64,000 bases of DNA from CAKMMH01 sp927798255 (GTDB lineage Bacteria > Bdellovibrionota_C > UBA2361 > CAKMMH01): positions 66,656 through 130,655 of the forward strand of contig JAXFOK010000005.1 of NCBI GenBank assembly GCA_034180415.1. The letters run 5' to 3'. Within the stretch, counting starts at the first letter, position 1; each line of letters begins with the position of its first letter. A model generated the notes under the pieces. That model searched no databases. It saw only the letters and a list, made by a program, of their open reading frames with translations, and was not told where the DNA came from. Of this stretch, positions 57,386 through 64,000 are shown in pieces. A program made the translations under genes and the position numbers.

Positions 57386-58171
57386 TTATTCATTTTTAAC
57401 ATCTAAATTAGATTCTAATATTGTTACATTATCTGTTTTTTCTTCCCATGATGTCTGAATTTCGCAAATTAACGCATCATCTTTTGTAATCTTATGAATA
57501 TAAGTTTTTTCTTTATTTGTTTTAAATGTTTCGCAAGTTAAGGAATCACCTAAAAAGGTTTCTCTATAAAATTTAATACTAAGTTTTTTTACAGTATTAT
57601 TTTGCTTAAATTCGTCAGGGGCTGTCATCTCAGCAATATTAATGTAACTTTTATTATTCACATGTTTATTAAAATCTAAATCTGATAAGTTAATTATATG
57701 AGTAATCTCATTATATTTTTCTGAAACGTCAAAAAAAGTAGTTTTTTTATGTTCACCTAAAGTATACTCATTTTGAATTTCAAGTAACTCTTTTAGAAAC
57801 TCAGCTTTTACTGGATGTTTTGTCTCGGTGCTAATTAAAAACCACAAAGCATTTCCTTCTGCGATAGTTTTTCCTTTATAAGTTATTTCATAATCAGTAT
57901 AAATTTTAAGTTTAGAAATTTCTGAAATCCAAATATTTACACCAATTTCTTCAGACCAGAAAGGAAGCTCATCTATAAATTCAATATTAAACTCTGTAAC
58001 TACCCAGTACATATTTTTAGGGAACATATCATAAGCAGCCACTTTTTTTGTTGCACACAATCTTGCGAAAGCATCTTGAATATACATGATTGCAGATATT
58101 GGCCTAAGCTTATAATTATATATATCCATGTTATCAAGAATTACATTGTAAGTTTTAGAATATTTTTTCAT
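57386..58171 (-). CDS. Acyl-ACP thioesterase (FatA/FatB-like)
   Basis: 261 residues forming a double hot-dog fold. N-terminal hot dog has LRPISAIMYIQDAFARLCA and YWVVTEFNIEFIDELPFW. The C-terminal hot dog has DLDFNKHVNNKSYINIAEM, the Asn/His-containing active-site segment of the family, then a basic-hydrophobic strand LSIKFYRETFLGDSL. It releases free fatty acids from acyl carrier protein. The start ATG is at 58171 and the Nudix gene follows. Confidence 0.88.
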   Translation of the reverse strand: MKKYSKTYNVILDNMDIYNYKLRPISAIMYIQDAFARLCATKKVAAYDMFPKNMYWVVTEFNIEFIDELPFWSEEIGVNIWISEISKLKIYTDYEITYKGKTIAEGNALWFLISTETKHPVKAEFLKELLEIQNEYTLGEHKKTTFFDVSEKYNEITHIINLSDLDFNKHVNNKSYINIAEMTAPDEFKQNNTVKKLSIKFYRETFLGDSLTCETFKTNKEKTYIHKITKDDALICEIQTSWEEKTDNVTILESNLDVKNE

Positions 58172-58246
58172 AAGTTAAAAATTTTAAGTAATTATATAGT
58201 TAAATGTTATGTAAATTATTTAGGGGGTAGAATAATGATTGTTATT

Positions 58247-58630
58247 TTACCAAAGATGCTTTCCAGTTTCTAGTAGGCTTTCAATATCTTTATAAGCGTT
58301 TTCTAGTGCTTCTTGATGATAGACAAAGTAGCTATCGTAAACTTCTTGTGTTATGCCTTTTTTATCCCAGTATCTTAGTACATCAGAAGTTTTCATATTT
58401 TTATCATAAGCATAACGTTCAAGAAGTAGGGTGAAAAATTTTAACTCTTTACTCATCTTAAAAACCTTTTCAGAATTTTCGATTTTTGATTTTCTTTTTG
58501 CCCAAGAAACGGCTTGATTAAAATCAGATGTAGTGTAAAAGCCAGGTCCAAAATCTAAATTTTTCCTTGAACTTGATGCTAAAGGTTCTTTAACTACTAT
58601 ATTACTTCCATGATATAAAATTTTTATCAT
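58247..58630 (-). CDS. DUF3990 family protein
   Basis: 127 residues. The N-terminus shows LYHGSNIVVKEPL, then RKNLDFGPGFYTTSDFNQAVSWAKR in order, the DUF3990 hallmark, related in pattern to ADP-ribosyltransferase folds (His in YHGS, then Tyr-Thr, Gln-Ala). The C-terminal half is helical. Function is not established; some relatives lie in toxin-antitoxin-like pairs. No clear partner gene is adjacent, and a degraded DUF4143-type gene lies upstream. Confidence 0.7.
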   Translation of the reverse strand: MIKILYHGSNIVVKEPLASSSRKNLDFGPGFYTTSDFNQAVSWAKRKSKIENSEKVFKMSKELKFFTLLLERYAYDKNMKTSDVLRYWDKKGITQEVYDSYFVYHQEALENAYKDIESLLETGKHLW

Positions 58631-58714
58631 AATAAAGGAACTTTAAAAAAAATATTATGGACAACCTTTAATATTCTAATAAAAGAGAAGAATTTTAACA
58701 ATTAATCTTGTTTC

Positions 58715-58966
58715 TTAATCCTTTAAACATCCAATAGGAACTATTAAAATACCATCTTTATTTTTGTATGCGTACGTTCCAACGCCTGAAAAAAAATCAT
58801 TTTAAATGATGGCTCTTTCATTTTTTCAGTATCTAAAATTTTAGATAATTTTTGAAGTGTTTCAATGCCTTCGTTAATTCGTGTATCCCCACCAAGTTTT
58901 ATTTCTATTAAACCATATTGCCCGTTTTGTAAATGAATAATTGCATCACATTCAAGGTCGTTTCAT
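58715..58966 (-). pseudogene. C-terminal remnant of a DUF4143-type AAA ATPase
   Basis: The minus strand reads DLECDAIIHLQNGQYGLIEIK, then LGGDTRINEGIETLQKLSKI and KMKEPSFKMI. After a frameshift within a T-run it continues SGVGTYAYKNKDGILIVPIG and ends CLKD at 58715. This is the nuclease-like C-terminal domain of the DUF4143 ATPases. The ATPase part is absent and stops lie immediately upstream. It is non-functional. Confidence 0.75.
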
Positions 58967-59104
58967 TAAAATATTGTTAACAATTCTTGGTTTATAATCC
59001 ATAAATTTAAGTTTTCTTATAATAATTAAATGACTTTTTAAAGATTATTGTAACAACATGAAACATATATAAATTAATATGTTAGCTTTGATTTTAATAA
59101 ACAT

Positions 59105-59197
59105 TATAAGTTTAGGTAGATTTTTCATTATAGGTTTTGACGGATTTTTAATATAAGTTTTGGCGGAATTTTGATATAGGTTTTTGCAAAATTTAAT
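59105..59197. repeat. Four degenerate 23-nt direct repeats
   Basis: In the gene-free stretch 58967-59362, units starting tata(a/g)gttt(t/a)ggcgga... repeat at 59105 (24 nt), 59129, 59152 and 59175 (23 nt each). The second and third are best conserved. The spacing is about two helical turns. Nothing else was recognised in this gap except a short direct repeat gtggctaga near 59306. Confidence 0.6.
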
Positions 59198-59362
59198 AAT
59201 ATATAAACTATGAGTTTATGTTATCTGACTTCGGCGATTTTTGAGAGAAATTAATGTAAAATTTGGTAATATGTTGAAAATAATATAGATTTTCTAAAAA
59301 GCAAAGTGGCTAGAAAAAGTGGCTAGAGGCTTATGCTTTCGGGTTATATGTTCAATATGAAT

Positions 59363-60781
59363 TTATTTATTTTGAAATTTATATTTCTTGTAAACATAAA
59401 TATTCCCATCATTGTAAATATTTTTCCATGATTTAGAATTGAAAATTGTTTCATTAATGTTATTTAATTCTTTTTTTGATACTGGAAAAGAATCTAATTG
59501 TTTATTAATAATTATGTAATCAGCGTTTTCATAACTAAAATTGTTTTGATATGGAAATACTTTTACAAATTTATAATTTCTTAAATGGGGAACTATTGGT
59601 CCTTGTGAAGAAATTTTAACATTTTTAGGAATGGTTTGTAGTATATCATGTTGCTTAAAGCAATCTTTATTTGGTAAATATATTTTCCAGCCCCATTGAG
59701 TGGTTAATAATATTACAAATATAATACTTATTAAGTACTTATTTATAAATAAATATTTTGTTTTCAAAATTTTATAAATAAATGATTTTACTTCTGCTAA
59801 TGAGGTAATTGCTCCCCAGTAAATAAAAGGAAGGATACCAAATGAATAATATAATTTAAGTTCTGACTGAATATTAAATGAAGACGTGGTGTGTAAACTT
59901 ATGTAAGGAAGTGACATAAGAAGTTGGTTAGGAGATAATACTGGTAAAAAATAGAAAGTTTCAAGGAGTTTGTAGTAAGAATTAAGTAGAGATTTTATTA
60001 TAAATATAGGATGAGTAATAAAGTACATAAAGATTTCTAATTTTGAATTTCCAAACTGTCCCCATCTAGCTTTTATCATCCAACTTTGATCGTTATTAAA
60101 ATTGCCAAAATATGGAATTAGAAAAAAAATAATAAAAATAAAATATAAAATTAAAAATGAAATTAATGATGTTTTTAGCTTTAATGAAAAATTTTTATTC
60201 AGAAAAATGTAAAATCCAATTAATGAAAGTGCCATGTCTTCTTTAACAATGAGTAATAGTGTAGAAAATAGATATACATATTTATTTTTATTTTTTAAGT
60301 AACAATAAATAATAAGTAATAAAAGAGGAATAGCAAAAATTTCAGGGTGATAATTATACATAATACCTTGTGCTAATCTTCTATTAAATATGCATATGAG
60401 TCCAATAAATCTTGCTTCTCTAATGTCGAAATCATAAAAACGTGCAATTTTAAAGCAAATACAAAAAATGATACCAACTAATATCGCTTGCGATAAAAAA
60501 AGCCAATATATTGAATTGAAGATTAAATATAATGGTAAATAGATTAATATTATTGGACAAAAATGTTCTGATAAAATGCTTCTTTCGATTTGATTAGAAT
60601 ATAAAAATTTCAATTTTAAAGTATTACTTATTGCAGTATCAAATGTCGATAAATCGTAAGCATGTGTATTAAATGTGTAATGTTGTAAACACTTTAATAT
60701 AAATATAAATGCTATTATTGAAGTGATTATTAGTAAATTAATTTTTTGCTCTTTATTTATTACAATTTTACTAGCATTCAT
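59363..60781 (-). CDS. DUF2079 polytopic membrane protein
   Basis: 472 residues, about ten membrane helices. DUF2079 features are an early HAYDLSTFDTAISNTL loop (Asp pair position of GT-C-like proteins), LSEHFCPIILIYLPLYLIF, YHPEIFAIPLLLLIIY and LLLIVKEDMALSLIGFYIF with a conserved Lys-Glu-Asp. It ends in a periplasmic domain. DUF2079 proteins are membrane-glycosyltransferase-like; activity is unproven. The gene start overlaps the stop of the next upstream gene by 4 nt (ATGA), so the two are one operon. Confidence 0.82.
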   Translation of the reverse strand: MNASKIVINKEQKINLLIITSIIAFIFILKCLQHYTFNTHAYDLSTFDTAISNTLKLKFLYSNQIERSILSEHFCPIILIYLPLYLIFNSIYWLFLSQAILVGIIFCICFKIARFYDFDIREARFIGLICIFNRRLAQGIMYNYHPEIFAIPLLLLIIYCYLKNKNKYVYLFSTLLLIVKEDMALSLIGFYIFLNKNFSLKLKTSLISFLILYFIFIIFFLIPYFGNFNNDQSWMIKARWGQFGNSKLEIFMYFITHPIFIIKSLLNSYYKLLETFYFLPVLSPNQLLMSLPYISLHTTSSFNIQSELKLYYSFGILPFIYWGAITSLAEVKSFIYKILKTKYLFINKYLISIIFVILLTTQWGWKIYLPNKDCFKQHDILQTIPKNVKISSQGPIVPHLRNYKFVKVFPYQNNFSYENADYIIINKQLDSFPVSKKELNNINETIFNSKSWKNIYNDGNIYVYKKYKFQNK

Positions 60782-62025
60782 TTTTTATTGTTCTTAGATA
60801 ATTCTTTTACTTTTAAAGCATATTCTAGATTTATTGTATCAAATTTATTATTTATTAGATTAATTGTCGCAGTATCTCCTTTTAGATTTTTAATATTTTC
60901 AGCAAGAACTGAAACTGTATGTGAGCGAAGAGAAACACTTACTAATTTTCGTTGTGAAATGGGTAATACTATCACTAAGTAAATAATCATTATAAAGAGT
61001 ATCTTATTGTTTATTATCAAACTATTTTTTACAAATGTGATTATACTGCAGATTAAAAATGGGAGAGAAATGTACACATATAAGTATGAAGAATTAGGTA
61101 CTGGCATAGTGGGAATGACAAATATGATACCTGTAATTAAAATTAAGAGGGCATGCATATTTTTAAATGAACAGTCATTCTTCAAGTCTTTAGTATTAAA
61201 AACAATTAGGAAGAATATAGGAATTAATGAAATAAAATAAACATTAAAAATATAGTATGAGATTTTTTTTAAAAAGTATAAAAGAGAATAGTTGTATGTA
61301 TATAAGTCTGGTGCTGTCGATATTTCCCATGCATTTGTATTTTTACGCAAATACAAATACAAGATAGTTAAAATGATATGAAAACTTAAACTTAAAATAA
61401 TTTTTATTTTATTGATTTTACAGGTTATTAAAATAATTGGGGTTGCAAATAATGTCATTATTGCAGTTTCTTTGCTAAGTAATGATAAAAATATAAGTAT
61501 ATTAAATAATATTAATGAAAGAACAGTATTTTTTATATAAAGAAGTGCTACAAGTGCTAGGAAGAAAAAAAATACCCATAAAGTTTCTGTTCTTCCGACT
61601 ATCATAAGTAATGTATTTTGAGCAATTTTAAAATTTAGAGCCCATATAAAAATTATGATACTAGATAAAATTTTTGAACCTGTTATCTTATTAAAAATAT
61701 AATACCCAAGCATTAAATTTGTAAGAAATAATAAAAAATTAAATAGTCCATAAGGGTACGGGTTAAATCCAAATAATTTTATGCAAATATAAAATGAGAT
61801 ATGGTTGATTGGTCTAAAGAAGCCATCCATTCCAATATCTAATAAGCCTAGCATCTTGTTAGAATTGTCAACTAATCTAAAGAAATCATCACCAAAGAAA
61901 TATTTTCCAGTAAATGGAAGATATGCTGTAAAACAAAAATATACAGCTAAAAGTAATATTATTTGGTTGTAAGAAAGATCTTTAATTTTGTTAATGTATC
62001 TGGTAAATATTTTGAATTGTATCAC
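60778..62025 (-). CDS. GT-C-like polytopic membrane protein
   Basis: 415 residues, about ten membrane helices. The first periplasmic loop has GKYFFGDDFFRLVDNSNKM, giving an Asp-Asp pair, then GFFRPINHISFYICIKLFGF, a pattern typical of protein- or lipid-mannosyltransferase-like GT-C proteins. ALNFKIAQNTLLMIVGRTET follows in a later loop. It probably transfers a sugar from a lipid-phosphate donor. It overlaps the DUF2079 gene and is transcribed first. Confidence 0.75.
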   Translation of the reverse strand: MIQFKIFTRYINKIKDLSYNQIILLLAVYFCFTAYLPFTGKYFFGDDFFRLVDNSNKMLGLLDIGMDGFFRPINHISFYICIKLFGFNPYPYGLFNFLLFLTNLMLGYYIFNKITGSKILSSIIIFIWALNFKIAQNTLLMIVGRTETLWVFFFFLALVALLYIKNTVLSLILFNILIFLSLLSKETAIMTLFATPIILITCKINKIKIILSLSFHIILTILYLYLRKNTNAWEISTAPDLYTYNYSLLYFLKKISYYIFNVYFISLIPIFFLIVFNTKDLKNDCSFKNMHALLILITGIIFVIPTMPVPNSSYLYVYISLPFLICSIITFVKNSLIINNKILFIMIIYLVIVLPISQRKLVSVSLRSHTVSVLAENIKNLKGDTATINLINNKFDTINLEYALKVKELSKNNKK

Positions 62026-62065
62026 TTTTATAATGACTTTTTTAGAAAAACCTAATACTCTTTAG

Positions 62066-62109
62066 AAATGCCTAAGGCACTCACTCTATGTTTTGTGTCT
62101 TAGGCATTT
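62066..62109. terminator. Hairpin between lipoprotein operon and GT-C-like gene
   Basis: aaatgcctaag (62066-62076) pairs perfectly with cttaggcattt (62099-62109). It lies just 3' of the minus-strand lipoprotein operon; the T-run is poor. Confidence 0.5.
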
Positions 62110-62141
62110 AGATTTACTAATCAATATATATTGTTAGTTGA

Positions 62142-62477
62142 TTATTTAGTTTCATAACCTGTAACTTCTAATTTGTCTTGTCCATAGATATAAGGGATAT
62201 AGAAAAACAAATGAGATAAGTTTACATCAACTAACATATTTGCATCTTTCCACGTTGTCGCCTCTTTATACGCATCAGAAAAAAGAGGATTAAAATCAGT
62301 TGGAACAATACAAATAATATGTCGTCTTTTTACTCCACTTACATAATTTCCTTTGTCCCGTGTGTTTACAGAGAAATCACTAGGATTAATTTGTCCATTA
62401 GAGAGTAATGTTAAATGAGACTTGCTTGTACAAGATGTCATAAATAATAACAATAAAACAAATATAAAATATTTCAT
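62142..62477 (-). CDS. Small lipoprotein, function unknown
   Basis: 111 residues. Signal peptide MKYFIFVLLLLFMTSC with lipobox MTSC, so Cys16 should be lipid-modified and the protein anchored in the outer membrane. The mature part has RRHIICIVPTDFNPLFSDAY and a hydrophobic SHLFFYIPYIYG stretch. No family recognised. Its start overlaps the stop of the preceding lipoprotein gene by one base, so they are co-translated. Confidence 0.75.
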   Translation of the reverse strand: MKYFIFVLLLLFMTSCTSKSHLTLLSNGQINPSDFSVNTRDKGNYVSGVKRRHIICIVPTDFNPLFSDAYKEATTWKDANMLVDVNLSHLFFYIPYIYGQDKLEVTGYETK

Positions 62478-62848
62478 TATTTTCCTCCTTGTAATTTTAC
62501 TACTGTTCCTTCAACTGTGCTTTTTGCTTCTGTAAACAAGATATAACTTAACATTCGAAATTTAACTTGTGCATCAGTAATTATATCACCGTTTCCTTTT
62601 ATGAGCGCATCATTTACTGCTTCATCAATGCCTTGAGCACCAAAACCATACGTTCCACATGTTGGAATTAAACCTAAAATGTAATAGCAAGAAGATTCAC
62701 CTATAACATTTTTTGTTTTTGGCATTTTGTTTAAATTGACATGCGATACATTGATATCTCTTGTGGACAATGTGGCATTTGTAAAATGAACAGCTTGCAT
62801 ACAAGCAGATAAGTTTAAAATACAAAGTAATAAAATAAGTTTTTTCAT
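62477..62848 (-). CDS. Small lipoprotein, TRL-like pattern
   Basis: 123 residues. Signal peptide MKKLILLLCILNLSAC with lipobox LSAC. The mature part has SSCYYILGLIPTCGTYG, then GIDEAVNDALIKGNGDIITDA and a TVEGTVVKL end, a pattern seen in small TRL-like lipoproteins, whose function is unknown. GGAGGAAT-type ribosome-binding site upstream. First gene of a two-gene operon. Confidence 0.72.
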   Translation of the reverse strand: MKKLILLLCILNLSACMQAVHFTNATLSTRDINVSHVNLNKMPKTKNVIGESSCYYILGLIPTCGTYGFGAQGIDEAVNDALIKGNGDIITDAQVKFRMLSYILFTEAKSTVEGTVVKLQGGK

Positions 62849-63027
62849 ATTCCTCCATTAAAGTGTTTTTTGAGAAAAAATGTTATTTTAAATTTAACGA
62901 AATAATTTTATTAAATAATAAATAAAATTTTTCATATGAATTTCTTTTAAAGTTTTTTAAATAAATTAGGTATCATATAAAATTAGTTTAAAAATATATG
63001 ATACCTATAAATTAAAAATAATTTTTA

Positions 63028-63846
63028 TTATTCACCTAATAATTCTGGGTAAGAATTGTTATTACTTGCACCTTCTTGTGCTAAAGGTTCACTAACTTTT
63101 ATTAAACCTTCATCAATATTTTTTTGAATTTGTGATTTTGTTATACTATCTGGAGCAACAGAGCGAATAAAATTACTGTTACCACCATGTAATGTATCAA
63201 CAAATGCATAAGTTTCCCCACCTCCGTAATAACCAGAGCAAACTTGTAATCCTATAATTGCATCTCTTGATGCAAGCGCATGACCACCAATTACGCCGTT
63301 GTATTGAATTTCTGAAGCTCCAGCATCTGTAACACTTAAATTATTTTCAAACGAAACAAAAGTGACGCGTTTAGAAATAACTTGATTTATATCTAAATAA
63401 TTATCTTTGCTTCCAAACCCCCAAACAGCTAATTTGACACCTGGATGTAATGTCTCACCATAATTTAAAGCTGATATCTCAGCATTTGTTGCATCAAAAA
63501 AGCTTGCTGGCATTTTTACAATTGCTAAATTATGAGGGTCTAATGTACAATGTGGATTTTTATATCCACCATATCTAAAGCCGCCATGATAGATATATTG
63601 TGGTGCATATTGATATCCATTTTTATTTTCAACCTTGATATATTTTGCTCCATACACACAGTCTGCTGTTGTTAGAATTGATGTTTTACTTATGAATGTA
63701 CCAAAACATAGACCAAAATTTGTTTCTAACAATACCATTGATTTTTTGAAGGAAGCACCTCCGCCGCCTCCACCTCCACCACCTCCGCAAGCAGTGCAAA
63801 TTAAACATAAGAATAAAGCTATTGTTAAACATTTTATTTTTTTCAT
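63028..63846 (-). CDS. Trypsin-fold lipoprotein without catalytic residues (pseudoprotease)
   Basis: 272 residues. Signal peptide with lipobox CTAC (Cys20) is followed by ten consecutive Gly (21-30), then a chymotrypsin-like domain. CFGTFISKTSILTTADCV has the Cys47-Cys63 spacing of the chymotrypsin 42-58 disulfide, but the TAAHC histidine is Asp62. The Asp position (DIAL) reads HNLAIVK (105-111), and GDSGGP reads GVIGGHA (184-190), so Ser is Ile186. All three catalytic residues are gone. It is probably a surface-binding or scaffolding protein. The C-terminal 40 residues are an extension. Confidence 0.72.
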   Translation of the reverse strand: MKKIKCLTIALFLCLICTACGGGGGGGGGGASFKKSMVLLETNFGLCFGTFISKTSILTTADCVYGAKYIKVENKNGYQYAPQYIYHGGFRYGGYKNPHCTLDPHNLAIVKMPASFFDATNAEISALNYGETLHPGVKLAVWGFGSKDNYLDINQVISKRVTFVSFENNLSVTDAGASEIQYNGVIGGHALASRDAIIGLQVCSGYYGGGETYAFVDTLHGGNSNFIRSVAPDSITKSQIQKNIDEGLIKVSEPLAQEGASNNNSYPELLGE

Positions 63847-64000
63847 GATTATTCTCCTTTTAATTTAGTAAATTTTATTTTAAAACAACAAATTTCCTAT
63901 ACTTATATTTTTGAAAGTTAAAATATTAAAACGTACTTACACTAGTTAATTGTTGAATAAATGGATAGATATTATATAGTGCTGTATATGATGTTATATC
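63847..64000. other. Upstream region of the trypsin-fold lipoprotein gene
   Basis: About 150 nt of A+T-rich sequence at the window edge. An AGGAGAAT ribosome-binding site for the minus-strand gene is at 63850-63858. No other feature is supported. Confidence 0.5.

Noticed and set aside
59105..59197. CRISPR array
   Set aside because: The repeats are contiguous without spacers, are degenerate, and no cas gene is present.
61007..61240. Plus-strand open frame inside the GT-C-like gene
   Set aside because: It lies wholly opposite a longer conserved membrane-protein gene and has no ribosome-binding site.

Overview
The window is about 70% A+T and reads as the chromosome of a Gram-negative bacterium with an outer membrane: there is a SurA-type periplasmic chaperone, several lipoproteins, and O-acetylation and glycan genes. 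Housekeeping proteins are complete and well conserved, but at least five gene remnants (bioW, bioF, trpS, an acyltransferase and a DUF4143-type gene) point to ongoing gene loss, as in host-associated lineages. The taxon is not settled. S14 is the short zinc-binding form seen in delta/epsilon-type proteobacteria and many other phyla. EF-Tu has an unusual switch I that I loosely associate with planctomycete-like EF-Tu. I would not assign a class from this window.

Layout. 2-2149 is the 3' end of rpoC, closed by a terminator. 2236-16250 is a same-strand surface-glycan locus: a DUF4214 protein, a stand-alone GT-B half, two GT4 glycosyltransferases, a GNAT enzyme, three large paralogous GT-C-like membrane proteins (a GC-rich palindromic block lies between the first two) and a frameshifted acyltransferase-3 gene. 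16320-23537 holds the NfeD/SPFH membrane pair, two small conserved proteins (DUF167, FmdB), recO and the grpE-dnaK-dnaJ chaperone set. 23540-25023 is a degraded island: two imperfect palindromic elements, then bioW and bioF pseudogenes of visibly different base composition. 25122-28325 (minus) is a likely operon: surA-like, a striking UvrA-like protein that has lost its ATPase motifs, and a small membrane protein. A putative HDOD/GAF-like protein and a trpS pseudogene follow.

30593-47244 is the str-S10-spc ribosomal block (rpsL-rpsG-fusA-tuf-rpsJ ... rplO-secY), preceded by two good promoter-like sequences and a long hairpin that may be a small RNA or leader. The block is detached from rpoC by about 29 kb. 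It is interrupted by a strong terminator between rplO and secY, and it lacks the usual adk/rpsM/rpsK/rpoA genes after secY.

47314-64000 is accessory: an AlgJ/AlgI-like O-acetylation pair, an ABC-F ATPase, a sugar-nucleotide epimerase, a split chromate-transporter pair, a protein with three near-identical 85-residue repeats, a Nudix enzyme, an acyl-ACP thioesterase, a DUF3990 protein, a DUF4143-type remnant, four 23-nt iteron-like repeats, two polytopic GT-C/DUF2079 proteins, two small lipoproteins, and a trypsin-fold lipoprotein that has lost all three catalytic residues.

The glycan genes at both ends probably build and decorate a surface polysaccharide. The GT-C proteins and the AlgJ-like protein share a C-terminal motif, which links the two loci. 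No tRNA, rRNA, CRISPR array or insertion sequence was seen.
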